64,000 nt of DNA from an uncultured Acetatifactor sp. (GCA_910586775.1 CAJUJN010000002.1:76661-140660), one strand, 5' to 3'; counted from the stretch's first letter, positions 25,561 to 35,704 are shown. Program-made: numbers and translations. The notes: generated from the letters alone by a model not told the origin.

Positions 25561-27174
25561 TTGAACGAAGAGACAATCCTGCCTTACATCGAACCCATAT
25601 TCCGCTTTTGCTGCAAGCGGCTGAGCAGCCGGTACGACGCGGAAGACTTGTCCGGCGAGATCATCTGCTACATTCTTGACGGGATGAAAAAATACAAAAT
25701 AGAATCTCTCGACGCCTGGGTCTGGCGCATTGCCCATAACCGCTATGCCAGATTTCTGGACAACCGCGCCAAGGCCCGGGCGCTCCTGACAGATGACGAG
25801 ATATTGTACAATATTGCAGACAGCAGCATTGACGACCGCGACATAGATGAAGCTTCCACGGAGCAGGAATTCCAAACGGTATTTCGTTATCTTCATACTC
25901 TTTCCTCCGAATACAGGAATATTTTTATTGACTATTATCTCGGCGGGATGTCTGTCCGGATGTTGTCAAAGAAATATGCGCTGCCTGAAACCACTGTCAA
26001 ATGGCGCCTGAATGTGGGACGCCGCAAAATCAGAGAACGGATAGGAGAAAATCATATGGATAAAGTTTATAGAAGGATCAACTGGAACACAACCTGCTGC
26101 AACGGCAACGTGGCTACCGACCGGTATCTGCATACCCAGATCGCCCGGGCCATCTGCCAGGCGGCCTATGAAAAACCGCTGAGCGTGGAGGAAATCAGCA
26201 TCAGCACGGGAATTCCGGCAATGTACATCGAGGATGAGCTTCCCCGCCTTGAATACGGGGACGCAATCTGCAAAATCGGCAGCAAATACGCCGCCAATTT
26301 TATTGTATTCCGGTTACAGGACAGAAAGGACACCGAAGACATCTCCGCTCCTTTAGTGGCGGAAATCGCAGACAGATTTGAGGCTCTGCTGCGGGATAAG
26401 GCTGCTCCGGTAAACGGCCTTGGCTTTTATGGTCATGATTTCGGCCTGGAACGGCTGGGATATATTTGTATTCCGTATATTTTAAGGCGGAGAATCAATT
26501 GTCTGAAAAATCACCGGCTGGAACTGGAAAACGGTCCCTACCCTCCCCGAAAGGACGGCGGATACGGATGGTTTTGCGTAGAAGAAACCATCGATGAAAA
26601 TGAAAACACTGCGGAGTATAATACCGGATGCAATGCGGCCGGCGACGACAGCGGGAGTCGGTACGAAATTCCGTCCCATATCTATTACTACTGGATAGCC
26701 AAATATTTTGACGCCGACGTCTACCACAACAGAGGAACACGCTGGCTGTGCGCAAACGGCATTCCGCAGAACAGCATAGACGGCATCGTGGAAAGCAGCG
26801 CCCTGTCTGACGAGGATGCCGCCAGCCTCATCCGGGCGAACCTTCTTGCGAAATCAGACAACTGCTATCGACTGAACTTCGCCTGTTTCACCGAAGCCCA
26901 GTTCGAAGAATTCGTCTCTCTGTTTGAGTTCGAGGACACGCATCTTGATGATCTGCTCGCCAGATGGATTGCTGCCGTCCGGAAAAATTTTGCAAAATTT
27001 GTTCCCGCCCGTCTGGAGGACCAGATTAACCAGTGGGTATCCACATATCTGTTCCAGCTTGTGGGCTATGTGACGGACGAACTGATCCGCCGGGGCGCCC
27101 TGCGAAAGCCTGATGCCGACAGGCCGCTGACGGATGGAGTCTTCTATGTGGCCGGGAAGTATATTGAACCGTAA
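25561..27174 (+). CDS. ECF-type RNA polymerase sigma factor with long C-terminal extension
   Basis: Protein of 537 residues, three times the usual ECF length. A TTG start at 25561 follows AGGAGGAAC. Sigma region 2 (about 8-78) includes YDAEDLSGEIICYIL and AWVWRIAHNRYARF; region 4 (about 108-160) includes LSSEYRNIFIDYYLGGMSV and PETTVKWRLNVGRRKIRE. From residue 166 a separate part begins with MDKVYRRINWNTT, then a winged-helix-like stretch KPLSVEEISISTGIP and some 300 residues without known motif, rich in aromatic and acidic residues. AGGAGAAAATCAT before the internal ATG at 26056 could start this part separately. No adjacent anti-sigma gene is seen. Confidence 0.85.
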   Translation: MNEETILPYIEPIFRFCCKRLSSRYDAEDLSGEIICYILDGMKKYKIESLDAWVWRIAHNRYARFLDNRAKARALLTDDEILYNIADSSIDDRDIDEASTEQEFQTVFRYLHTLSSEYRNIFIDYYLGGMSVRMLSKKYALPETTVKWRLNVGRRKIRERIGENHMDKVYRRINWNTTCCNGNVATDRYLHTQIARAICQAAYEKPLSVEEISISTGIPAMYIEDELPRLEYGDAICKIGSKYAANFIVFRLQDRKDTEDISAPLVAEIADRFEALLRDKAAPVNGLGFYGHDFGLERLGYICIPYILRRRINCLKNHRLELENGPYPPRKDGGYGWFCVEETIDENENTAEYNTGCNAAGDDSGSRYEIPSHIYYYWIAKYFDADVYHNRGTRWLCANGIPQNSIDGIVESSALSDEDAASLIRANLLAKSDNCYRLNFACFTEAQFEEFVSLFEFEDTHLDDLLARWIAAVRKNFAKFVPARLEDQINQWVSTYLFQLVGYVTDELIRRGALRKPDADRPLTDGVFYVAGKYIEP

Positions 27175-27440
27175 TGTACAAAGGGATGAATGTATCTGAT
27201 CGGAAATACGTATGTAGTATGTATACTCAGGACCGCCGTGCGCCAAACCTGCTTCCCAAAGGCGACACGCCTTACGGGTTTGTGGACATCCCAGTGTGTC
27301 AAGGCAGACACACGGTAAACCCCCAGGCAATTTCCGTTATCGCCTTGCATTTATGCGAGGTGGCGCGGTCCGATCCATGAGGTTTACAGCAAATTTCATT
27401 GACATGCAGTATCAATCGCCTGAACAGGCAATTTGCATAA

Positions 27441-27605
27441 GAGAAAGAGTGGTCTCACCAAATCTGTGAAAAGAGCGGTGCGGCGACTCTTTCTCTGTCC
27501 GGCATGACGCCACGCTGTTACTGTTGTGTCAGATGTGCCAGATACGCCAGAGACAACAGATGCGCCAGAGACAACAGATGCGCCAGAGACAACAGATGCG
27601 CCGGA
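27441..27605. repeat. Hairpin and 18-bp tandem repeats upstream of the Rrf2 gene
   Basis: GAGAAAGAGT (27441-27450) and ACTCTTTCTC (27486-27495) form a 10-bp stem. Then 18-bp units of the form GATGCGCCAGAGACAACA repeat three times at 27541-27594, with a partial unit after. The 531-bp gap 27175-27705 has no gene. Confidence 0.75.
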
Positions 27606-27631
27606 TGGACGCGTCAGATACAGAGCCGTAC

Positions 27632-27660
27632 TTGACAAAAGTCCTCTCCGGTAGTAACAT
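27632..27660 (+). promoter_or_regulatory. Promoter of the Rrf2 gene
   Basis: TTGACA (27632-27637) and TAACAT (27655-27660) are 17 bp apart, 45 bp before the start codon. Confidence 0.6.
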
Positions 27661-27705
27661 CAATTCATAATATTCCCATTTGTATAGTAGGAAAGGAAGG
27701 TCTCC

Positions 27706-28164
27706 ATGAAGATTTCAACGAAAGGCAGATACGCTACCAGGGTTATGCTGGACCTGGCTCTGCACAATACAGGCCAGTGCATTAAGGTAAAAGACATCGC
27801 CGCCAGGCAGGGCATCTCCGAAAAATACCTGGAGCAGATCATCTCCGTCCTCAACAAAGCAGGCTATGTGAAAAGCGTCCGCGGAGCCCAGGGCGGCTAC
27901 CGCCTGGCAAAGGCTCCCGAAGAATATACCGTGGGCATGATTCTGCGCCTGACGGAAGGCTCCATGGCTCCCGTATCCTGTCTTGAGGAGGACGCGGAGG
28001 TTTGCGGACGCTGCGAGACCTGCGAGACCCTTCCCGTATGGAAAAAGCTTCAGGAAGCCATCAGCCAGGTGATTGACAATGTGACCATCGCGGAATTGAT
28101 GAAAAACGTATCACAGGACATTTCTTCCGTACACCTCAACCTGGCTCAGCGCCGGGAACGGTGA
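27706..28164 (+). CDS. Rrf2-family transcriptional regulator
   Basis: DNA-binding regulator of 152 residues. The N-terminus MKISTKGRYATRVMLDLA and the recognition helix GISEKYLEQIISVLNKAG are typical of Rrf2/IscR/CymR. Four Cys occur at about residues 92-107 in CLEEDAEVCGRCETC, a spacing compatible with an Fe-S cluster or redox sensing. AAAGGAAGG precedes the ATG. No iscS/iscU or cysteine genes follow, so its targets are not local. The 3' end overlaps the convergent carbohydrate-binding-like gene by 54 bp. Confidence 0.92.
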   Translation: MKISTKGRYATRVMLDLALHNTGQCIKVKDIAARQGISEKYLEQIISVLNKAGYVKSVRGAQGGYRLAKAPEEYTVGMILRLTEGSMAPVSCLEEDAEVCGRCETCETLPVWKKLQEAISQVIDNVTIAELMKNVSQDISSVHLNLAQRRER

Positions 28165-28902
28165 AGGGTCATCCGCCTTAATCAGATTACAAAGCTCCAG
28201 CCATGTAATCTCCTTCTCCGGAAATGTCAGCACATGCCCCCGCACAGACTTCTCCAGCGGGAAATCCATCTCGCTTCCGTCGGAAAACTTCAAAGTCACC
28301 TGAGTCCACCAGTTGTCATGCGGAAAATCGGCACGGGTATAGAGCACCACCTTGTCCGTCCTGATTTTCCTGCCGAAATCCACCTTCATGGCGGCATCAT
28401 CCTGCCTGTTGATCCCCCAGGAAGCATAGGGCCACACACCGTGGGACAGATTTGCCCGCACACCGTCTATGGCATTCTTCGCCGCAAATACAGCCTCTCC
28501 CCTGGTCTCCACATTGGCGGACGCATGAGGGAAACAGGGCACCTCCCTGTGCTGGTCCGCAGGATTCAGCGCCAGATTGCGGTAGCTTTCTATCTCATCC
28601 CGTCTCGCCACCTCCGCATAGAGATAATGTTTGTCCCCCGAAAATACCTTGGGAGAATAGCTGACCCGCTTCTCTCCGAAAGGAATCTGATAGATTACAT
28701 TATCCGTGACATACACAAACGCACTGCCCAGAGCATCGTCTACCTGCAGATTCAGATAAATGTTCTTCTCAGAGACCGCAAGTTCAATGATGTCGCCCTC
28801 TTCATAGCTGTGCATGCACACCAGGTCCACAAAATCCTCCCCGCTGTTTACACAGATTGTATTGCCGTTCCTGTCTACTACTTTCAATGATAATACTGCC
28901 AT
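28111..28902 (-). CDS. Carbohydrate-binding-like protein with F5/8 C-type domain
   Basis: Protein of 263 residues, no signal peptide. The C-terminal half looks like a discoidin/F5-8 C domain: RNLALNPADQH near residue 108, then AKNAIDGVRANLSHG, WGINRQDDAAMKVDFGRKI, VVLYTRAD and a final WLELCNL and VEVYGR strand. The N-terminal 100 residues are beta-rich with EGDIIELAV and an unknown role. The lack of a secretion signal is odd for a glycan binder; the domain also occurs in intracellular Clostridia proteins. Convergent overlap with the Rrf2 gene. Confidence 0.75.
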   Translation of the reverse strand: MAVLSLKVVDRNGNTICVNSGEDFVDLVCMHSYEEGDIIELAVSEKNIYLNLQVDDALGSAFVYVTDNVIYQIPFGEKRVSYSPKVFSGDKHYLYAEVARRDEIESYRNLALNPADQHREVPCFPHASANVETRGEAVFAAKNAIDGVRANLSHGVWPYASWGINRQDDAAMKVDFGRKIRTDKVVLYTRADFPHDNWWTQVTLKFSDGSEMDFPLEKSVRGHVLTFPEKEITWLELCNLIKADDPSPFPALSQVEVYGRNVL

Positions 28903-28987
28903 GGTATCCTCCTTTTATGATATGTACATTTTTCCGTTTTACCCTGAACCAATCTTCCGATATTTCCTTTTCCCGTGGCTAAGGCGG

Positions 28988-29377
28988 CTACAGCCACTCC
29001 CTCTCCACAGTTTCCTTCAATCCCTGGAACATCCCGCAGAATTCCTCCCGCGTCTGCTGTATAATATCCAGGGCAACCGCCTTATTATAAGAATGAGCCA
29101 CATTATTCCTCGCCTGCAGCGCCGCCAGCCATACATCCTCATCTACGATCATGGATGCCTGAAATGCGGTTTTAATAATTTGTTTTGGTGACCCGGTGGC
29201 GGCTCCTTCATAGCCATGCTGCTCCAATATCTCCTTCATCATTTTCCATGCCTGTTCGAAACATATCTCATACAGCCCGACCAACCCGGTCATTGTCACA
29301 TTGTCATAGGGCTCATGATAATGTCCGATATCCATGAGATTGTCCAGGGCAGCACAAAAATTCTCATATTTTCTCAT
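28988..29377 (-). CDS. HEPN-domain nucleotidyltransferase partner (HI0074 family)
   Basis: All-helical protein of 129 residues from the ATG at 29377, which has GGGAGGG in front. Blocks YENFCAALDNLMD, TGLVGLYEICFEQAWKMMKE and RNNVAHSYN identify the nucleotidyltransferase substrate-binding/HEPN family; RNNVAHSYN carries the R-X4-6-H motif (here R to H spacing of four). It overlaps the nucleotidyltransferase gene by 14 bp. In characterised pairs the HEPN protein is the RNA-cutting toxin and is modified by the partner. Confidence 0.9.
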   Translation of the reverse strand: MRKYENFCAALDNLMDIGHYHEPYDNVTMTGLVGLYEICFEQAWKMMKEILEQHGYEGAATGSPKQIIKTAFQASMIVDEDVWLAALQARNNVAHSYNKAVALDIIQQTREEFCGMFQGLKETVEREWL

Positions 29378-29657
29378 ACAAAACCCTCCCTTCCCTCTCA
29401 ATTGAAGCCATCAAATCCTCCTGCACAGGCAGATTGAGGCTTACGATATCATACTTAAGCAACGTTGAAGTCTCCTCTTCCACATCCAGCGCAAATCTCG
29501 CAATATCCCCGCCGCTGACCGCCAAATCGATATCGCTCGTGCGTTTATAGTCGCCCCGCGCTCTGGAGCCGAACAGGATTATCTTTTCCACCTGATGCCT
29601 GCGCGCTAATTCACGGATTTCTGCTATGACAATAGATTTGATCCCGGTTCCATCCAC
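29364..29657 (-). CDS. MNT-type minimal nucleotidyltransferase
   Basis: About 97 residues from a GTG at 29657 preceded by AAAGGGAAG; an in-frame ATG at 29759 would add 34 residues with no family match. The nucleotidyltransferase signature GSRARGDYKRTSDIDL is complete, giving the GS and the two Asp metal ligands. It acts as the antitoxin or modifier of the HEPN partner encoded after it, by adding nucleotides in known cases. Whether this pair is active is not shown. Confidence 0.87.
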   Translation of the reverse strand: MDGTGIKSIVIAEIRELARRHQVEKIILFGSRARGDYKRTSDIDLAVSGGDIARFALDVEEETSTLLKYDIVSLNLPVQEDLMASIEREGRVLYEKI

Positions 29658-30055
29658 AATGCTTCCCTTTCTTTCTGTCCCATGCCTGACAACCTGCCGC
29701 TTTATCTGCCCTGTGTTCCGGGCAAAAGACCACCGCAGCCTGTCTCCAGCGCACGCCATGCCCTCCTGGCCGGAAAACCGCCGCCCCGAACTGCTATGAT
29801 AACTTTAACATAGAAATAAACATTTCACAACCGTTCATTCGGATTCTCCGGAAAACCTCCGCTCCCAACATGAATACCGGCCAGGATCGGCACATCAGCA
29901 ACACCGCAATGCATACATCCCTATAATGATCCCTGTAATTGTTCCTGAAATTACCCCAAAAACTGCCGCTGAGAAAGTGGGCTTTTGTCTAAACAAATAA
30001 CAGGAACCGCTCCAAAATAAGTAGTTTATTCCCACCACTTATGATAAAATAAATA

Positions 30056-30149
30056 TTAGTCAATAACTGTGTTGGCCGCTGGATTTTATCCATATCAGGA
30101 TGCTGTGTTTATGGCACTTTCTGACTGCGCCAACACATATGTTGACTAA
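30056..30149. repeat. Long palindromic intergenic element
   Basis: The arms TTAGTCAATAACTGTGTTGGC-like (start 30056) and GCCAACACATATGTTGACTAA-like (end 30149) are inverted repeats with mismatches. The remainder of 29658-30195 holds no recognisable gene. Confidence 0.65.
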
Positions 30150-30195
30150 CACTATGTAATCAAAACCATATTCACATGAAACGAGGTACAACACA

Positions 30196-31674
30196 ATGCT
30201 CTACACCCTGACCGACTTTGTCTGGCTGTTCTTTCTCTATTCCTTCGCCGGATGGTGCATCGAAGTATGCTGCGCCGCCGTCCGCCGCAGAAAATTTGTA
30301 AACCGCGGCTTCGTGAACAGCCCTCTGTGTCCCATCTACGGCTTCGGCTCCGTCCTGTTTGGCATCTTCCTGCCGGAACTGACCGGGGAGCCTTTCTTCC
30401 TGTTTCTGGGCGGCATGCTGCTGGCCTCCGTACTGGAATATGCCACAGGCATGGCCATGGAGAAAATATTCCGTAAAAAACTCTGGGATTACTCGGATAT
30501 CAGATTCAACTTAAGCGGCTATATCTGCGCGCGTTACTGCCTGCTGTGGGGAGCGCTGGCTTTATTGACCATGTTGGTCACAAATCCCCTGTTATGCGGA
30601 TTCTTCCGGCTCATTCCCCGCCCCGTGACCCTGGCCGTACAGTGGACCGCCGTCGGCCTTTTTGCCCTGGATTTCATCACTACCGCCATGGCTGTCCTGA
30701 ATATGAAAGTCACCGCCAGACAGTTTGCCCAGCTTTCCGCCGAAATGCAGCATACTTCCCGGTTACTGGAAAACCGGCTGACAGCGGGCGTGCAGAAGCG
30801 TATGCAGAAGTCCTTTCCTTCCCTCAGCACAGACACGCTGGCTGCGGATATAAAAGTCCGTTCAGAACAGGCCGCAGAAAAGAACAGGGTATTCGCGGAA
30901 GGCTGCAGCTTCTATAAACTGGTATCCCTGTTTTTCATCGGCGCATTCCTGGGGGACATTACGGAAACCATCTTCTGTCTCCTGACCACCGGAATCCTGA
31001 TGAGCCGCAGCAGCGTGGTCTACGGCCCTTTCAGCATCGTGTGGGGACTGGGCTGCGCGCTGCTGACACTTTTCCTGTACCGATACCGCAACAAAAGCGA
31101 CAGGTACATATTTATGGCGGGCACTTTTCTGGGCGGCGCCTACGAGTATGTCTGCAGCGTATTTACGGAACTGGTTTTCGGAACCGTATTCTGGGACTAC
31201 AGCGGATTCGCCTTTAACCTGGGCGGGCGCATTAACCTGCTGTACTGCTTCTTCTGGGGGATAGCCGCGGTTGTGTGGCTGAAAATGATTTATCCCCTGC
31301 TGTCCGGCCTGGTAGAGAAAATTCCCCCGAAGGCGGGAAAGCTTGTGTGTAACTGCCTGATTGTGTTTATGATATTTAACATGATTCTGTCGTCGCTGGC
31401 TTTGGCACGGTATACGGAGAGGAATACAGTGCTGTCTGCCGACGGCATGCAGACAGCAATCCAGGATACTGCCGCAGACGGAGAAGTACCAGCGGAAATG
31501 CCGAAGGAAACTCCGGCAGGAAACGGAATGCTGGACGAGACCGTTCCGGGTGGGGGCATTTCAGCCGCTTCCGACAATGCCCGCGCCGTCACTCCCCTGG
31601 AGGCATTTCTGGACTCTCATTTTCCGGATGAGAGAATGGAGCGCATTTACCCCAACGCTAAAATGGTACAGTAA
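30196..31674 (+). CDS. CmpB-type putative ABC transporter permease (PF06541), duplicated domain
   Basis: Membrane protein of 492 residues. Two copies of the CmpB domain: the first from FVWLFFLYSFAGWCIEVC with CPIYGFGSVLF, and the second from LFFIGAFLGDITETIF with YGPFSIVWGLGCALL and a WDYSGFAFNLGGRIN block matching WDYSDIRFNLSGYIC of the first. A Gln/Ser-rich linker of about 80 residues lies between. The last 80 residues are a low-complexity tail. Function unknown; the ABC label comes from weak family naming only. ACGAGG precedes the ATG weakly. Confidence 0.85.
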   Translation: MLYTLTDFVWLFFLYSFAGWCIEVCCAAVRRRKFVNRGFVNSPLCPIYGFGSVLFGIFLPELTGEPFFLFLGGMLLASVLEYATGMAMEKIFRKKLWDYSDIRFNLSGYICARYCLLWGALALLTMLVTNPLLCGFFRLIPRPVTLAVQWTAVGLFALDFITTAMAVLNMKVTARQFAQLSAEMQHTSRLLENRLTAGVQKRMQKSFPSLSTDTLAADIKVRSEQAAEKNRVFAEGCSFYKLVSLFFIGAFLGDITETIFCLLTTGILMSRSSVVYGPFSIVWGLGCALLTLFLYRYRNKSDRYIFMAGTFLGGAYEYVCSVFTELVFGTVFWDYSGFAFNLGGRINLLYCFFWGIAAVVWLKMIYPLLSGLVEKIPPKAGKLVCNCLIVFMIFNMILSSLALARYTERNTVLSADGMQTAIQDTAADGEVPAEMPKETPAGNGMLDETVPGGGISAASDNARAVTPLEAFLDSHFPDERMERIYPNAKMVQ

Positions 31675-31677
31675 ACT

Positions 31678-31724
31678 CCCAGACTTTCATGCAACGGGCT
31701 GCTCCACCCTGCCTGAAAGTCTGG
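31678..31724. terminator. Bidirectional hairpin between convergent CmpB and AguB genes
   Basis: CCCAGACTTTCA (31678-31689) pairs perfectly with TGAAAGTCTGGG (31713-31724). It starts three bases after the CmpB stop and ends eight bases before the AguB stop, so it can serve both. Related sequence occurs at 9933-9994 (family E). Confidence 0.75.
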
Positions 31725-31731
31725 GCAGCCA

Positions 31732-32652
<921 letters not shown>

Positions 32653-32671
32653 TTTTCTCTCCTTTGATCTC

Positions 32672-32740
32672 TAACTGAGCGCATCTGTATTGCAGAACAG
32701 AGCACCGGAAAACGAATGCGCCCGCGAGTATAATTCCGGC
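32672..32740. repeat. Dispersed repeat family C, inverted copy
   Basis: CTGTATTGCAGAACAGAG, AATGCGCCCGCGAGTATAA and neighbouring bases match the reverse complement of 12140-12205. It lies in the AguA-AguB gap and is transcribed with them. Confidence 0.65.
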
Positions 32741-32743
32741 TTG

Positions 32744-33847
32744 TCATCTCCCGCTCTGCGGGATCTGCTGTGTAATACAGTGGATATTTCCTCCGCCGAT
32801 CAGAATGTCCCTGGCGTAAACCTGTATCACTTCCCTGTCCGGAAACAGCTTCTGCAGGATTGCCTTCGCCTCTGCGTCAGCCGGATCTCCGAATCCCGGC
32901 ATCACGACGCTGCGGTTTGCTATATAAAAATTTACATAGGAAGCTGCCAGCCTCTCCCCGGGCATGCGGGTCGGCTCATCCCGGCAGATGTCCAGCCCCC
33001 GGCATTCTTCTTCCGTTATTGTCACCGGCTTCGGCAGGGGCAGCTTATGCACTTTCAGCCGCCTCCCCCCGGCATCCGTTACACTCTCCAGGTATTCCAG
33101 GCACGCCCTGGACATGGCATACTGCACATCCTCCGTATCCTCCGTCCATGCCAGCACCACTTCCCCCGGCGAAGTAAACGCACAGATATTGTCCACATGG
33201 CCGTTGGTCTCATCGTTGTAAATCCCCCAGGGCAGCCAGAGAATTTTGGATACATTCAGATAGTTTCGGAGATTCCGCTCAATCTCTTCCCTTGTCAGCC
33301 CGGGATTGCGCCCCCGGCTCAGCAGACAGCATTCCGTAACCATGCAGGTTCCCTCCCCGTCCACATGAATGGAACCGCCCTCCAGAATAAAATCCCGCTT
33401 GTAATAAACATCCTTTTCCAACAGATCACAAAGCTTCCTGGCCATCTGATCATCCTTATCCCAGGGAAAGTACAACCCGTCATAAAGCCCGCCCCATGCA
33501 TTAAATCCCCAGTCAATCCCACGTATGACACCATTGTCATTTTTTACAAAGGTGGGGGCATAGTCCCTGGCCCACGCATCATTCGAAGACATTTCCACCA
33601 CCCGGATATGAGCCGGCAGCAGCGCCCTGGCATTGTCATACTGCAGTGCGCCTGCGCATACCGTCACCCGCTCAGACCCGGCAATGGCCTCGGCAATCAG
33701 CGCAAAAGCTTTTCTCGCCGCATAACCGCCGTACTGCCAGGAGTCCGAACGCTCCGGAAATATCATAATGCACCCCTCATGCCGCTCGTATTCCGCCGGC
33801 ATGCGGAATCCGTCCGCCGCCGGCACGGAATCCTTTATAATCCTCAT
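32744..33847 (-). CDS. aguA: Agmatine deiminase
   Basis: Converts agmatine to N-carbamoylputrescine and ammonia; 367 residues from the ATG at 33847, six bases after GAGGGG. The longer frame upstream has no ribosome site and no family match. Family blocks are RMPAEYERHEGCIMIFPERSDSW at the N-terminus (shown here only as signature), ARDYAPTFV, HVDNICAF and the catalytic Cys in GGGNIHCITQQIP near the C-terminus. It feeds AguB encoded next and receives agmatine from the decarboxylase at 44312. Confidence 0.95.
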   Translation of the reverse strand: MRIIKDSVPAADGFRMPAEYERHEGCIMIFPERSDSWQYGGYAARKAFALIAEAIAGSERVTVCAGALQYDNARALLPAHIRVVEMSSNDAWARDYAPTFVKNDNGVIRGIDWGFNAWGGLYDGLYFPWDKDDQMARKLCDLLEKDVYYKRDFILEGGSIHVDGEGTCMVTECCLLSRGRNPGLTREEIERNLRNYLNVSKILWLPWGIYNDETNGHVDNICAFTSPGEVVLAWTEDTEDVQYAMSRACLEYLESVTDAGGRRLKVHKLPLPKPVTITEEECRGLDICRDEPTRMPGERLAASYVNFYIANRSVVMPGFGDPADAEAKAILQKLFPDREVIQVYARDILIGGGNIHCITQQIPQSGR

Positions 33848-34189
33848 ACACATCCCCTCTCTCTGCTGTCTATACTCCCGGCAAAAACACTCGCCAATGT
33901 TAATGTATGACCAGTGGGCGCCTGCATCCTGCCTCCAATCCTTACACCGCCTCAGCAGTCCGTCGGCAACTCCTGCCCGTATCCATTTCTCCATAAATCT
34001 CATTTATATACGCCATAGTGTATACTGAAAAACAGTGTCATTATATCAATAAAGGCTGCCTTTTGCAAGGTAAATCAAATGCTGCTCCCAGGCCTCCATC
34101 CGCCGCAGGCACTTCTTTATCACAGCACATAAAATGAACCGAGTGCGCTCATTTTGGCGCCCGCAATCAAAGCAATCGAATGATTGCCT

Positions 34190-34250
34190 GGGATTATTCG
34201 TGCAAGGTGCGCACGAAAACGCCTCGCGATGGCACCGAGCGAACAGTAAC
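34190..34250 (+). repeat. Dispersed repeat family B, copy 3
   Basis: GGGATTATTCGTGCAAGG, CGCACGAAAACGCCTCGCG and GAACAGTAACC match the copies at 2116 and 47411. A family C-like GTGCGCTC fragment lies just upstream (34140-34165). No gene is seen in 33848-34398. Confidence 0.7.
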
Positions 34251-34288
34251 CATAAAATCTGTTTTCATCCTTTTGTATGCGGAATCCC

Positions 34289-34318
34289 TTGCCAAAGCCC
34301 GACAGAGCATGATACTAT
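34289..34318 (+). promoter_or_regulatory. Probable promoter of the carboxynorspermidine decarboxylase gene
   Basis: TTGCCA and TACTAT are 18 bp apart, 81 bp before the start codon. Moderate match. Confidence 0.45.
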
Positions 34319-34398
34319 TGTGAAAGAACAGACAGGTTGAATCCAATTTTCCAACTCAAACAGACGATATCCCTCCAAACGGACAGAAAGGCCTGATT

Positions 34399-35577
34399 AT
34401 GAAATATACTGAACTCCCGACCCCATGCTATGTGGTAGATGAAGCCCTTATAGAAAAAAATCTAAAGACTCTAGAAGCTGTCGCAAACCGGACCGGTGCC
34501 CGTATCCTGCTGGCTCAGAAAGCCTTTTCCATGTATATACTGTACCCTCTGATCGGAAAATTCCTGAGCGGTGCCACAGCCAGCGGCCTGTATGAAGCCC
34601 GGCTGTGTGCAGAGGAAATGGTACGGCCGGCAGCCGCAGAGGGCAGAAAGCCGGAAAACCATATTTTCTCCCCCGCTTATCGGGAAGCAGATTTTGGTGA
34701 AATATTACAATATTGTGATCATATCGTATTCAATTCCTGGAAACAGGTGGAAAAGTTCGGTTTTCGGGCAAAAGCGGCCGGAAAAAGCATCGGACTGCGC
34801 ATAAATCCTGAATGCTCCACCCAGGAAGGACATGCCATCTATGACCCCTGTGCCCCCGGCTCCAGGCTGGGTGTGACGAAGGACAATTTTGATATGGTAT
34901 TGGAAACAGCCCCTGAAAACAACCTCTTTTCCATGTTGGACGGCCTCCACTTCCACACGCTCTGCGAACAGGATTCCGATGCTCTGGAACGGACCCTGAG
35001 CGCCGTAGAAGAAAATTTCGGACAGTATCTGCCGCACATGAAATGGATCAATTTCGGCGGCGGACACCACATAACCCGGCCGGGCTATTGTTTTCCCAGG
35101 CTGGAGCGCTGTATCGGAAAAATGCAGGAAAAATACGGCCTGACTGTATATCTGGAGCCCGGAGAAGCAGTTGCCCTGAACGCCGGATTCCTTGTTACAA
35201 CGGTGTTGGAAACCCTTCACAACGGAATTGACATCGCCGTCCTGGATTCCTCGGCTGCCTGCCATATGCCGGATGTGCTGGAGATGCCTTACCGTCCGCC
35301 CCTGCTGGGCAGCGGCCACCCCGGCGAGAAGACATATACTTACCGCCTGGGCGGCCCAACCTGTCTGGCAGGAGATATCATCGGGGATTATTCTTTTGAT
35401 AAACCGCTGTCGGAAGGTGACCGGCTGATATTTGAGGATATGGCCATCTACTCCATGGTAAAAAACAATACCTTTAACGGAATGCCCCTGCCCGCCATCG
35501 CGCTGCGCGAAAAAGACGGCAAATGCCGTATCATAAAACAGTTCGGCTATGCGGATTTCAAAGGGCGCCTGTCATAG
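34399..35577 (+). CDS. nspC: Carboxynorspermidine/carboxyspermidine decarboxylase
   Basis: PLP enzyme of 392 residues, fold type III, removing the carboxyl group from carboxy(nor)spermidine. The N-terminus ELPTPCYVVDEALIEKNL and the PLP lysine in LLAQKAFSMYILYP are diagnostic, as is GATASGLYEARL. C-terminal GGPTCLAGDIIGDYSF and a Cys nearby fit the second half of the active site. It is divergent from AguA/AguB. The dehydrogenase that makes its substrate is encoded 7 kb away (41246-42505). A weak GAAAGG lies upstream of the ATG. Confidence 0.96.
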   Translation: MKYTELPTPCYVVDEALIEKNLKTLEAVANRTGARILLAQKAFSMYILYPLIGKFLSGATASGLYEARLCAEEMVRPAAAEGRKPENHIFSPAYREADFGEILQYCDHIVFNSWKQVEKFGFRAKAAGKSIGLRINPECSTQEGHAIYDPCAPGSRLGVTKDNFDMVLETAPENNLFSMLDGLHFHTLCEQDSDALERTLSAVEENFGQYLPHMKWINFGGGHHITRPGYCFPRLERCIGKMQEKYGLTVYLEPGEAVALNAGFLVTTVLETLHNGIDIAVLDSSAACHMPDVLEMPYRPPLLGSGHPGEKTYTYRLGGPTCLAGDIIGDYSFDKPLSEGDRLIFEDMAIYSMVKNNTFNGMPLPAIALREKDGKCRIIKQFGYADFKGRLS

Positions 35578-35704
35578 ATAATGTGAGCATATCCCAGGCA
35601 CGAAACACCGATTGCCATCCTGCCATGTTCGGGCTGTGCTCATGGAATATTCTATCCTTTACCGTCGTTCCCTCTGCCCCTCCCCCTGGATTTCCACCAC
35701 AAAA

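Noticed and set aside
27541..27605. 18-bp repeats upstream of the Rrf2 gene as a coding array
   Set aside because: The minus-strand frame (GASVVS repeats) has no start context; the repeats are treated as intergenic.
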